This document shows, piece by piece, positions 21,278 to 31,749 of a stretch of DNA of 64,000 nt (positions within the stretch are counted from its first letter, which is position 1; each line of letters opens with the position of its first letter). The translations under genes and the position numbers were made by a program. Source of the DNA: Nemertoderma westbladi (taxonomy: Eukaryota; Xenacoelomorpha; Nemertodermatida; Nemertodermatidae); the NCBI GenBank assembly GCA_032718475.1, contig JAUCBJ010001497.1, forward strand, positions 1-64,000, read 5' to 3'. The notes under the pieces were generated by a model. The model saw only the letters and a list, made by a program, of their open reading frames with translations. It had not been told where the DNA came from and made no database searches.

Positions 21278-23576
21278 ACCTGTTATGACAGATTACAGAA
21301 TGTGTTACGAACAAACTACCCGGCCTAACCAATAAAGACACAAAACTGCTCTATTTACTAGACAGGGCAATCAGGAGTGTATAATTGCTAATGTAGGGCT
21401 GCTAAATACAAAACCGCTACTTACCGTTGGATGGCGCTAATCTGCCGTCCGCTAATATATTTCCTAATTTTCTACGGCTCCTGCTAATTTCTCGTTCCTT
21501 TCTCTACCAATTACTCGATAGAGAGCTAACTGTTCGAATATATGAGCCACGCGGGAATAACCAAAACAATAAACCCGAATCGGCTCCCTAAGCTGACTTA
21601 AGACGAGTGTGAGAGATTTGACACTCAGAGTGTATTTCTATGGCCTAATTTTACTGTAAAATGCGTTTACAACTACGTCCTCTCTAATCTAATCTAATCG
21701 CATCTAATCGCAATACTGGGGTTCCCTAACGGAATGTGTGAATGTGAGATATTTAAAATAATCAAAAATCGATGCAGCGTTTATTTCGGGACTCAACTTA
21801 TCTGCGGCTGGCTTTAGACCAGCAATTTACTGATGCGCGCTGTATACTGTATACTACGATGTGAATTTTGTCCACTAATTCAAATAACCGCCCAGCGTGA
21901 ATAGTGTACGGTACTCTAAAATTATTACCTTAACTACCCTCCGCTATGCTGCGTACAAATTCTTAATTTTACTAAATAATTACAGTCACAAATATGTAAC
22001 GGCGTACTAATTACTAAGTATTCCAGAGTACGTAATTCTAAATTATTACGCAACGGGTTACACTAGCAACAGCCTAAAATACCGTATTATTTTCGACCTA
22101 ATCAGAAATTAATTACAGTAAACTAAGAAATAGAAATCAATCAAAGGGAAAAGAGCGCCTATTCAAGCATTCGTGATTTATTAGGCACACTTTAATAACA
22201 CACCAATCAGAGTATCAATCTATAGTTTATACTTACCAATTTAGTTCTTAACGCACAATTCACAATCAGCAGTCAGATAGCAATCGCAACTCGCAATGTA
22301 AAGCACGCAGATCTCTCCCGGCTACGTCTAGGCTTCCTAACTAACCCAATTCCTGTCCCCCTAATACTACAAAATAGAGACAAAATCTGGATCATCAGCC
22401 CCTAATTACTGAACCGGCGTACCTGACCCACTCTACGCTGCAAACATGCACACGCAATAGTAATCCCCCCAATGTTGCTTGTCTTTGAATCCTCCGCACT
22501 CCCATCGTCGCTAACCCCCCAATGCGCCCGCCGCGCTTACCGGTACCCTAGCCCTCCATCAGAATGAATAGCTACCGTAGCGGCACATGCAAATCACAAA
22601 GTCTGACAGTCTAAGAAATCCCGTAGGATTATTGTCGAAAGGAATCACATAGAACCATTTACTAAAGGGTAGAAATCATAGTTCCAATTTGTAATTAACA
22701 GTGATCGTTAAGATTGATTGAGAAACACAAACAAGAATCAAACAGAAATTGCAAATTAGCGAATCATTGCAAGAAAATCAAAAGGGCAGTAATTTACACA
22801 GAAAAACTAAGCATCGAATAATAGTTGAACAGGAATAAGGTGAAGGTGAGCTGTGTGGGGTGTGGTTGTGGAAGGTAGGTAACAATGGAAGTACGCCAAT
22901 TTATAGGTGATTTGAGAAGGGTGATGCAGTCGATCTCTCATTGGCTCCCCAATCCGAGCTACCATTAGACCAACCTGGAAGCAGTTAGGCCAATAAGAGA
23001 GCCGGATTGTGAACCTATTGCTCCCTGAAATCGCAAATTGCCACCATAAAAGGTAATTTTCCCGATGCTTAATTTGGCGGTACTAATAATATCATGCACA
23101 AATATTAATTTAGCGCAATTATAGAGAAATTAAAACCAGTAGCTAGCATCATCAAGGCTAATAACGGCAAGCCCATATCCAGGGTCCAACAAGGACTTGC
23201 TACCCTGGAACTATCTACTTATATCCTATTACAAAATTACATAGGTAGGGCTACATACTATACAAAATGGATGAGTCAAAATATATGGGCGTTTCAATTT
23301 CCTTACCTAAATATCATTGCGCGTTATGCCTTATCTAAATAATTATACTGCATCACGGACTAATATATGATACTATATAATGGACTAATATATTATACTG
23401 TATGATGGACTAATATATGTACAGTATAACGGACTAATATATTTCATAATGTAGGTACAGCGCCATATACCGTAACAGAATGGATCTAGTTTCCTGTCAC
23501 TTCTGGCTCTAACTCTAGTTACGTTACCAGTTACCCATTAATGTTGTGCTAATTATTTCTTATTAATGTGTTGTAC
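21278..23576. other. Non-coding 3' part of the inserted element
   Basis: No coding frame or RNA gene recognised. Local features only: a weak inverted repeat around 22940-23010 (TCTCTCATTGGCT and GGCCAATAAGAGAG), and about four units of a GGACTAATATAT repeat of roughly 30 bp at 23355-23440. Confidence 0.5.
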
Positions 23577-23584
23577 TATTTGTA

Positions 23585-23707
23585 ATTAAATTATTGGTAA
23601 AACTACAACCAGGTTTTTGGCCCAAACATCTAATCTGTGAAGGATGGAGAGACAATTCGATTCGATTGTCGCTGACTCGTTTTCTAGTAGACCGAGTAGA
23701 ATTCTAA
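23585..23707 (+). pseudogene. LINE ORF1, 3' part
   Basis: Continues the RRM-like domain interrupted at 18116: VIKLLVKLQPGFWPKHLICE, then GWRDN, ending at the TAA at 23705-23707. The GFWPKHLICEGW block is the usual end of such ORF1 domains. Confidence 0.75.
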
Positions 23708-23795
23708 TGAGGAACAACTACAAACAGCGGGTTTAACACTGGAGATCATAGTGGACCAGGTACCTCGGGAATTAAGGATAACCAGGATAGGATAA

Positions 23796-25289
23796 GTGAA
23801 TCAGTACATTTTAAACTCGCAACATATAACTAACTGCCAAGGACTTATTAACAATGAGGAGTATATAATGTCTCTGCTACACACATGTGAAATATTGGGC
23901 ATCCAAGAACATTGGCTAGATGGCTTAGAGGCTCGTGTACACCTAAAGGACTTTGACAAAGAATTTCAATGCGACTACTTTACTTAATTGGTAATAGAAT
24001 GTCAAATCCTAATAGGAAACGGGGTTCAGGAGGGGTCGCAATGTTTGTTAGGAAATCAATCATAAATGAAGTGCATCGCATAGACTCGGGAGATGATATT
24101 GTTGGATTCAAACTTCTGCCCAAACACACAAATCAGGAAATACTCGTCTTATCTGGATATGCTCCCGATTGCAGTAAGGGAGATACAGCTTATACGGAAT
24201 TTCTGAGCAGAATAGAATCTCTAAAATCAATATACTCCAATGCTGTCCCATACATTTAATGGATAGCAATGCAGACATCGGCGCAGGCCAAGGGCCAAGG
24301 TATTGCTGTAATCGTATAAAGCCAACTAAGAGAGGGAAGTTACTATTGAACTATATGGGAGAATCGGGTCTGACTGCGATTGATACCACAAATATATTTG
24401 ATGGCCCATGTATAACCTTCTATGGACATGGAAACACATGCATAGACCATATCTTAACCAACACGAGTGGCTGCGCCACATTTATTGACGGAAAAGTTAG
24501 CTGCCAGGAGACTGACTCAAACAGCTCGGACCACGTTCCTGTTACTGGTACCATTAAAATTAGGAAACACAGCAACACTCCAATAAAAATAACACCGTGG
24601 GAAAACAATTTTAAATGCCGCAAAAGACACTTACGCTTTAATTGGAAGAAATGTACATCCGAAGAGCTAGAAAAATACGCCAAATGAGTTGAAGATGGAT
24701 TGGACAACCTGAATAAGCGAATCACAGCCAACCCCTTAACTTGGGATTTTGAAACGATGAACTGTTACATGGACTGCTTTAAAGAAAATATTTTTGGGTC
24801 AGCAAACAGGCATATTCCGATGATACGTCCATGCAAACATAGTAGAAATCTTAGAGTTAGGGACTCCAGCCTAAAAGAGAAGTCAAAGGTGACAAAGAAT
24901 TTGTATACCATCTGGTGTAACCAAGGCAAAGATATGAATAACCCGATACATGAGTCTTACCTACAGTCAAAATGGTCTACTCGACGATTAAGAAACTGGT
25001 TGGCAAAGAAGAAGGTGATTAACAATCTCATTCATGGGTCTACTAACACTCATCAGGCACCATACAAGTTCTGGAAGTTTTTTTGGCAAGAAGTATCCTC
25101 AAGCAATCCCCCAATCTTGCAGGAAGACATAAGAAACCACATGGAAGGAAAGTTAAGCTCTGGCAATGACGGACAGGAACGAAATAACCTACGAACAAAG
25201 CTCAATGAATGGAAATATAATGCAACAGCTCCATCGATCTCTGAAAATTGGATAAAATCTGCATTCCTATCTCTGCCATTAGGGAAGAG
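23796..25289 (+). pseudogene. LINE ORF2 part 1: AP endonuclease and start of RT linker
   Basis: Endonuclease motifs appear in several frames: NCQGLINNEEYIMSLL, ILGIQEHWL, GSGGVAMFVRKS, VLSGYAPD, MDSNADIGA (in place of GDFNA), CIDHILTN and NSSDHVPVTG. Frame changes lie near 23970, 24258 and 24690. The rest (24700-25289) is the spacer before the RT and ends in LSLPLGKS at a 12-bp TSD. This ORF2 belongs with the protease and ORF1 frames starting at 16139. The copy is dead. Confidence 0.82.
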
Positions 25290-25605
25290 TCTAAATCTCC
25301 GAAACCCTTTTATTTTTATAAAATTTATTACTTAGACTTACCTTTTCGGCGGACAAAATGTCCTATATTTTTCGTAATTTATGGGATAGCCTATTTCGTG
25401 CAATACTAACCGGAACCTGTAGTTACTGTATGGTTTGGTGTAGTTTTTCTTGTGGTAGTTGGGATTATGTAGCACTAAAATCGATTTGGAATTTTGGTTT
25501 TTTAATGGGCCTTAGTGCCTGAGTACTAACAGTGGCCCAAGTGGCCCTAAATGCTAGGTAGTATCTGAGGTAATAAGACCCCATGTCCTATTTTATTGTT
25601 TTCAT
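25290..25605. mobile_element. 316-bp short insertion with 12-bp TSD
   Basis: The duplication ATTAGGGAAGAG is at 25278-25289 and 25606-25617. Removing the insert joins LPLGKS to GKSPDLDSLTVEHIL in the RT. The insert has no coding frame, no clear box A/B and no terminal inverted repeat. It could be a SINE-like element or a truncated LINE tail of unknown family. Confidence 0.8.
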
Positions 25606-25617
25606 ATTAGGGAAGAG

Positions 25618-27189
25618 CCCAGACTTAGACTCATTGACAGTTGAGCATATCCTCCACTTGCAGCCAACCACGATATGTCAATCAATGGAGAAAGTGCTAG
25701 CAGCAGCTCTTCACTTGGGCCGCCTACCACTATTGTTCGGCAACACCGTAATTAGCAGCCTATATAAGGGTAAGGGTAAACAGAGAAACGATCCCACCTC
25801 ATACCGACCTGTTAGTTCAATATGTATTTTTGCGAAGATGTTTGAATCAATCATCGTATACAGCACTATATGGGCAATGTGGATAGTGATGTCATACAGT
25901 GCCAAGAACAGGGCCTGATATGGTAATAGCAACGGTGCTAGAAATAATGGATTACTATCACCAGCAAGGATCAGGATTATATGTCTGTCAACTGGATATA
26001 GAAGGAGCCTTCGACAATGTGAATCATGTTACCCTCATCAGCAAACTGGCCAATACGCTCAATCCCTACATATCATTTACTCTTGCTGGACTACTATTCC
26101 ATTGGTCTTGCGTATTTAAAGTTCGGGACAGAAATCGACATAGATGGATTGATAATGACTAAGTGTATAAAACAGGGGTCACTGTTATCACCCTTATTAT
26201 TCAATTACTATATGAAGGGTTTATTCTGTGCTGTAAAGCAACAACAGTTGGGCTGTACTGTATATGGGATGTGGGCAGGGTGCATATCCTTTGCCGATGA
26301 CATTTTACTGTTGAGTACCATGCCCTCTTCAATAGAACACATGGTTGGAACCATCGAAACTGGTCGAACCTCCATAGGTCTACGAATAGAAAATTCAAAA
26401 ACGCACTGGATGAAAACAGAAGCAAATGGAAGAATACAACATAAACAGACATTTCTTCGCATTCTAGGGTCCCTGATAACATCTAAAAACATTATCACTT
26501 TTCTAGGTCATAAGCTATTTGCATCAAGCTCCTCCGTCAACTGCTTCAGAGAATGCCTGAAAGCCATAAAAATTTTGTCAGAAAGATTCCACAAGCTGGG
26601 ATGGAACTCGCGCTGGTGTATTGCTGAAGAAATTTCAAAAATATGGAATATATATGCATTGCCATCGCTACTATATACTTTCGTTTTCCTGACTGGTGGA
26701 TTAAGTGACAAACACTCTGCTCAACTTGATGCATATTATAGGAAAACTTTACGTGGCTTATTCATGGTTGGAAACTATGTCTCGAATGGATGTATCTACC
26801 ATCTGGTGAAAACAAATTCTATAAGTGCAGAAAGTTATAGAGCGGCCGCCGGTCTGATTATGCGCATTAAAAACTGCCCTATTATCCCTCTCCACTACAT
26901 TATACGGAGTCTAATCTGGCATTAGAGGAATGATGGTTCTAGGAACCGACATATTATGACTGCTGGCTCAGCATACTCAAAATGCGTCCAGTGTTTTCCA
27001 GTCCCACAGCCAATTTCCCTACTTAACCATGAATACTCAAACTCAAAGGATGTAATTCGTGGTTCAATAACCCATGTTCCTAATTGGATGGATATCATGA
27101 ACGCAAATTTTGTGGAGGACGTCTACAGCCTAAGATACTCAACATTTAGTTTCAAAGATCGTCGGATACGTGAATATTTTAATGTGTAA
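25618..27189 (+). pseudogene. LINE ORF2 part 2: reverse transcriptase and C-terminus
   Basis: RT blocks: SPDLDSLTVEHIL, SLYKGKGKQRNDPTSYRPVS, CQLDIEGAFDNVNH, IKQGSLLSPLLFN and the catalytic ISFADDILLLS, then GLRIENSKT. The thumb and C-terminal region continues to LLYTFVFLTGG, with frame changes near 25905, 26110 and 26930. The last frame ends at 27187-27189 (REYFNV, stop). This is the 3' end of the host LINE of the nested complex. Confidence 0.82.
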
Positions 27190-27317
27190 AGGAAATCGAA
27201 TATGCTCCAGGATGATGAACCACTGAACTTTAGAACTCCATTCGCGATACGGTACTAAGAGGTCCCCAGGTTTGCTGCATGATCGCCGTAACAACCCTTC
27301 TATCTTGAGAACTGACT

Positions 27318-28557
27318 GGACCATGGAACCCATTTTGGCACGAAGAAGGATAATTGAAGAATTATCAAAAAAGAAAGACAGGCATCTGGCTGTTATCTTT
27401 GTTGACTTCTTCAAGGCCTTTGATTCAGTCTCTCGCTCACGTATGTTCAGCATACTTTAATTATATGGGATTCCTGATGAAATTATTGCAGCAATCAGAT
27501 CAGTATACGATGGTTCGACAACATTTGTGTCTACTGTTGACGGTGACACAGAACCATTTGAAGTGTTATGGGGCGTCCTCCAAGGAGACACATTTGCACC
27601 ATTCGTGTTCATTATTGTGGTTGACTATGTTCTACGCATGTCCTTAGGTCATCATAATGATGATGGGGTGATAATAACTCCACCTACTGGCTCCAGAAGT
27701 CGAGGAAATCCTGCCAAGTACCTAACTGATCTAGACTTTGCTGATGACTTAGGAGTACTCTCAGAATCACTAGAGGGAGCCCAACGGCTCCTCAGCTCAT
27801 TAGAACATGCTGCTTCTAGTGTTGGTCTTTTTATTAACTCCAGAAAGACCAAAATTTTGACAGTTAACTTTGAAAGTCCTCAGCAAGTCTCTGATCGGAT
27901 GAGCATAAGCTCAAAGGATGGTATGCTTGAGCATGTGGACGACTTCTGTAACTTGGGATCATGGATCCGGAAGTCAGGTGAGGACCTTCGAATACGTAAG
28001 GGAAAGGCATGGGCTGCCTTGAATAGGCTTTCCAGGATTTGGAAGTCACCGAGAATTAATCGGAAACTTAAGGTCCGATTATTTAGAGCAGCAGAAGTTC
28101 CAGTACTCCTCTACGGGAGTCCATGCTGGGCTCTAACTGCTGAGGACACCAAATCTCTGGATGGCACATTCACAAGAATGCTACGCCGGGTTCATTGTGT
28201 CAAGTACAATGCACACATCTCCAACCAGACACTATATAACATTGGAGGTGTCTCATTGGTTCCCCCAAGCTTGACACTAGAACAAAATCGCCTCCGCTTT
28301 GCAGGACATTGCTTTCGCCGTGAGGACCAGCCAGTGCATAATCTTGTACTTTGGCAGCCTCATGGAGTGAATAAGCATGGTGGACAGCCCATGACTTTCT
28401 TGAGACGCATCTTAAAGGACACTGGCCTTGAAGATGCGGATGATCTATCAAATGTCATGGGTGATAGGGAGTTGTGGCGGTGCAATTTTGTTGACAAGCC
28501 GGCACAGCATTCTTAAAAATGCAGCTGCAATGCAGCATGCCGATCCTAGTAGTAGTA
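27318..28557 (+). pseudogene. RTE-like LINE reverse transcriptase, longest copy
   Basis: Flanked by the perfect 11-bp duplication GAGAACTGACT at 27307-27317 and 28558-28568. Starts at WTMEPILARRRIIEEL, then VIFVDFFKAFDSVSR, GVLQGDTFAPFVF, LDFADDLG, YGSPCWALT and the C-terminal GHCFRRED block, stop at 28516, and a (TAG)n tail. A C-to-A change gives TAA near 27459, where the copy at 7270 reads TCA. The 7 bases deleted near 7873 are present here. The two copies are otherwise nearly identical, so the family was active recently. Confidence 0.9.
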
Positions 28558-28851
28558 GAGAACTGACTCGGTTCGGATTCGGTTAGGGTCTAATAATCTA
28601 TATGAAATATAGAACTTTTAGCACTGAACGATGCCCTCTGCCGCACTAAGTGCTTTTTAATGGATTTTTAATATGTTATAACGTGTCACTGTGGTCTGTT
28701 TTTAATAATTAATAATATATCAATTTATTTGATTAAAAGCAATGAAATGAAATGAAATATAATAAAGAAAGAAAGTTTGCACTAATGATGTAAGACCTAC
28801 GTCAATATATTTATCAGCCTGTGATATGATGTAAGGCCGTCGTGTACTAGA

Positions 28852-29500
28852 CTACATAATTACATTATCAGCCTGTACTAATGGTGCACTACCGGTGTAA
28901 CTACATAAATACATTATCACTATGCACTATGGTGCACTGCCTGTGAGTAACTACATAAATACATTATCACCATGCTCTATGGTGCACTGCCAGTGTAACT
29001 ACATAAATACATTATCACCATGCACTATGGTGCACTGCCAGTGTAACTACATAAATACATTATCACCATGCACTATGGTGCACTGCCGGTGTAACTACAT
29101 AAATACATTATCAGCCTATACTAATGGTGCACTACCGGTAGGTGTAACTACATAAATACATTATCACCATGCACTATGGTGCACTGCCAGTGTAACTACA
29201 TAAATACATTATCACCATGCACTATGGTGCACTGCCAGTGTAACTACATAAATACATTATCACCATGCACTATGGTGCACTGCCGGTGTAACTACATAAA
29301 TACATTATCACCATGCACTATGGTGCACTACCGGTGTAACTACATAAATACATTATCACCATGCACTATGGTGCACTACCGGTGTAACTACATAAATACA
29401 TTATCACCATGCACTATGGTGCACTACCGGTGTAACTATACATAAATACATTATCGCACTGCCTGTGTGTAACTACATAAATACATTATCAGCCTTCACT
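28852..29500. repeat. 48-bp minisatellite
   Basis: About 13 units of TGTAACTACATAAATACATT followed by ATCACCATGCACTATGGTGC and ACTGCCAG. A CCATGCACTATGGTGCAC inner palindrome could form hairpins. Length divisible by three leaves frames open, but no protein is implied. Confidence 0.93.
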
Positions 29501-29797
29501 ATGGTGTAAGGCAGATCTAACTATAGTATATTATATTAACTTACAGTAAAACTATAGATAATATTCATGCAACATTTAGGAAAAAATAGAGTTTCTTAAG
29601 GTGCAGTAAACATACATGGAATGGATACTTTTGGTTGGGTAAGTACATCAATTCTTAGACAAATACAATAAGTTCAAGTACTCAGTTTTATAGCACATCA
29701 ATTAAAACTCGCGATACTTAAGTAGTTTATTGAGCATTGAGCAGAAAACGACTCTAAACCACAGTTTTGCGAAAAGATGCCAGTACAAGAACGTGTA

Positions 29798-30010
29798 TTA
29801 GTCAAATATATCGTTTGACGCTCGGTTCTCGAAGTATTGTATAAGTAGGTTGACCTCTCTCTCAGTGCCAAGGTATAGAAATTCCTTGCAGTCCCGCAAT
29901 ATCAACAGCGTCCTAAGGTTCCTGATGAAATCGTTACTTTGTGGTGACACAAATCGCTTTCTGTGACCCAGGGGCAGCTGGTCATCCGTTATAATCTGTA
30001 GTCGCACCAT
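29798..30010 (-). CDS. Helical cytokine-like secreted protein, exon 4 (C-terminal helix)
   Basis: The exon follows a TATAATTCAG acceptor (30011 upward) in phase 0 and encodes 70 residues to a TAG stop. It begins MVRLQIITDD, has a polar loop (QLPLGHRKRFVSPQS), then a long amphipathic helix with LRTLLILRDCKEFLYLGTER and EVNLLIQYFEN. The LILR..KEFL segment matches helix D of human IL-6 at eight of ten positions, and it lies at the equivalent C-terminal place. The only cysteine in the mature protein is here. Transcription runs leftward. A GT-AG intron of 1.5 kb separates it from exon 3. Identification rests on fold-level resemblance, not on a search. Confidence 0.6.
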   Translation of the reverse strand: MVRLQIITDDQLPLGHRKRFVSPQSNDFIRNLRTLLILRDCKEFLYLGTEREVNLLIQYFENRASNDIFD

Positions 30011-31547
30011 CTGAATTATAAAACGTGAGGTATATATATATACTAGAAAGCCAGCAAGCTGGCTGGAAGGAGCCCGGGGGAAAAATCCTAGCCAAGACTA
30101 TTACAAAGAACTATGTCAGTCAGCAGTAAGTAAACTAAAATTGTCTAAACTGCAAGGCGTGAGGCTAGCTGACTTTGTGGCTCGCCCCACATAATAAAAA
30201 ATGCAACTTAGCTACCACTAACAAAAATATAATATGAAGCAAATAATTTCATTATCAAGAACGTTTACAAGATATAAGATGCGATTACCGAATATTTATA
30301 AAAAATGCCCATGATGCACAACCAGATAAATAACAACGAATAGAGCCAAATAACAAATTTAGTTTCCTTCTATAGGTATTACCCCGTCGTCAAGCGGAAT
30401 ATCTCTTCCCAGTGAATTCTATGTGAATATGTAATATAGGTACTCCTTAGGCGGTAGGCCAGAGCGGGCTCCTTAAATACATGCAACTACTGTATTATAG
30501 TGTAGGTCAACTATAAAACATTTTGCAATCCACAGTGAGTATCGACTGCAATAGGACACAACACACTGCTTTGTGTAACTAAAATTCATTCTCCTGATCC
30601 ACCCCCTAACATAGCAGAGTGAGTAAGTAACCTTATTGTAGATATACCCTTAGGAAGCACTGGGAGAGCAATCAGCTTATGGGGTAATACATTAGAAACC
30701 AACAGCTTATGTGTGAGTAAACATTGCCTTTCCTTATAGCCTACTAGTAAAACTTGGCAACCAACACGTTTTTCTATGACTGTGTATAACATATTAAGCC
30801 ATATTTCATCATGAACACCAGCTGTTATTTTACCATTGCTTTTAATTTCGCGACAAAACAATGTCAAAAAATTAAATATATCGAATACCACACATAGAAT
30901 CGATCTGAAATTTTGTAACGCGATTATGAACCACCAAAGCAATGTACTTGCAAAATTTAATCAAAATCGCCAGGCAGGAAGTGCCTTAACCTAGATAAAT
31001 GTCAGTCAGTCAGTATGTCAGTCAGTGTAATGTATCCTGAGATTTTTTACAGAAAGTATCCCTGAGATTCTTACAGTAAGTATCCCGCTGTCAAGCGGGC
31101 TCCTAATTATAAGAATGCGTTTAAGAGCATTTATAAATAGAAAATAAGAAATTAAATTCTTAACGTAATTAATTAAAGTTAATATATATATTTAATTCTT
31201 TTACAGAAGTGTTTCAATGGGATACCGGCGAAAAATAAAAATTCCGGTTCCGAAACTGACTTTTTGGAAATGGGATCAAATTTGGAATCTTGATAAAAAT
31301 CTGCTCTAGGTGAAATATCAAAAAATATTTGAAAACATTTCTAAGCCCCCATCCTTAATATAAGCCTAAAAGATTCTCCCATTCATTACCCGTATAATTA
31401 ACCCACATGCTATCTCGAGGGGATGATTTCAATCACTCGAATCAGAATATTATTTTATAATCTTGCGATTTAAATAATTGAACGAATTAATAGAAAAAAA
31501 TAATTAAAATTTAAATATTGGTATATATTGTTAAGTATATAACTTAC
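30011..31547 (-). other. Intron 3 of the cytokine-like gene
   Basis: Begins (minus strand) GTAAGTTATATA at 31547 and ends ...TATAATTCAG at 30011. It contains a perfect small hairpin (AGCCAGCAAGCTGGCT, about 30048-30063), a copy of the GTGGCTCGCCCCACA block (about 30178), and an unrecognised 118-codon frame at 30586-30942 with no clear family. No other gene is seen. Confidence 0.5.
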
Positions 31548-31715
31548 AACGTTAGTGAAAGCTGCGAGAATTGCGTCAAGTTTGAGTCGAACTCGATCGA
31601 GGCCATCTAATACGTCTTGAACTTCACCGTAGCGTTCATGAACTGAATGGAGCTGTAGTACTATATCGCTGTATCTGAATAGCTCTGCATGATTTACTAA
31701 CAGTTGGTGTTTTAT
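31548..31715 (-). CDS. Helical cytokine-like secreted protein, exon 3 (helices B and C)
   Basis: 168 bp, phase 0 at both ends, between CTGTTGCAG and GTAAGTT. Encodes 56 residues predicted as two helices: IKHQLLVNHAELFRYSDIVL continuing to about HERYG, then EVQDVLDGLDRVRLKLDAIL ending AAFTNV. No cysteine, proline or glycosylation site. Placing helices B and C together in one exon is also the arrangement in IL-6-type genes (established knowledge). Acceptor, donor and reading frame agree without adjustment. Confidence 0.62.
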
Positions 31716-31749
31716 CTGCAACAGAAAAATCAATAAACACTTAGAGAAC

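Larger units (their letters stand above)
18117..23576 (+). mobile_element. 5.46-kb inserted retroelement with 8-bp TSD
   Basis: Bounded by TATTTGTA at 18109-18116 and 23577-23584. Joining the host at one copy of the duplication restores an open ORF1 frame (SRIFVIKLLVKLQPGFWPKH). The insert starts GTAGGCCTAGCC and ends TGTTGTAC. Its first 3.1 kb encodes a zinc-finger/RT/C-terminal LINE protein; the last 2.3 kb is non-coding. No poly-A or microsatellite tail is seen. Confidence 0.8.

Noticed and set aside
28922-29445. Repetitive Cys/Asn-rich frames in the 48-bp minisatellite
   Set aside because: Products are exact repeat translations, with identical periodicity in DNA and protein.
30586-30942. 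118-codon minus-strand frame in intron 3 as an extra exon
   Set aside because: No acceptor/donor pair in phase 0 around it, no recognised domain, and it is not needed to join exons 3 and 4.
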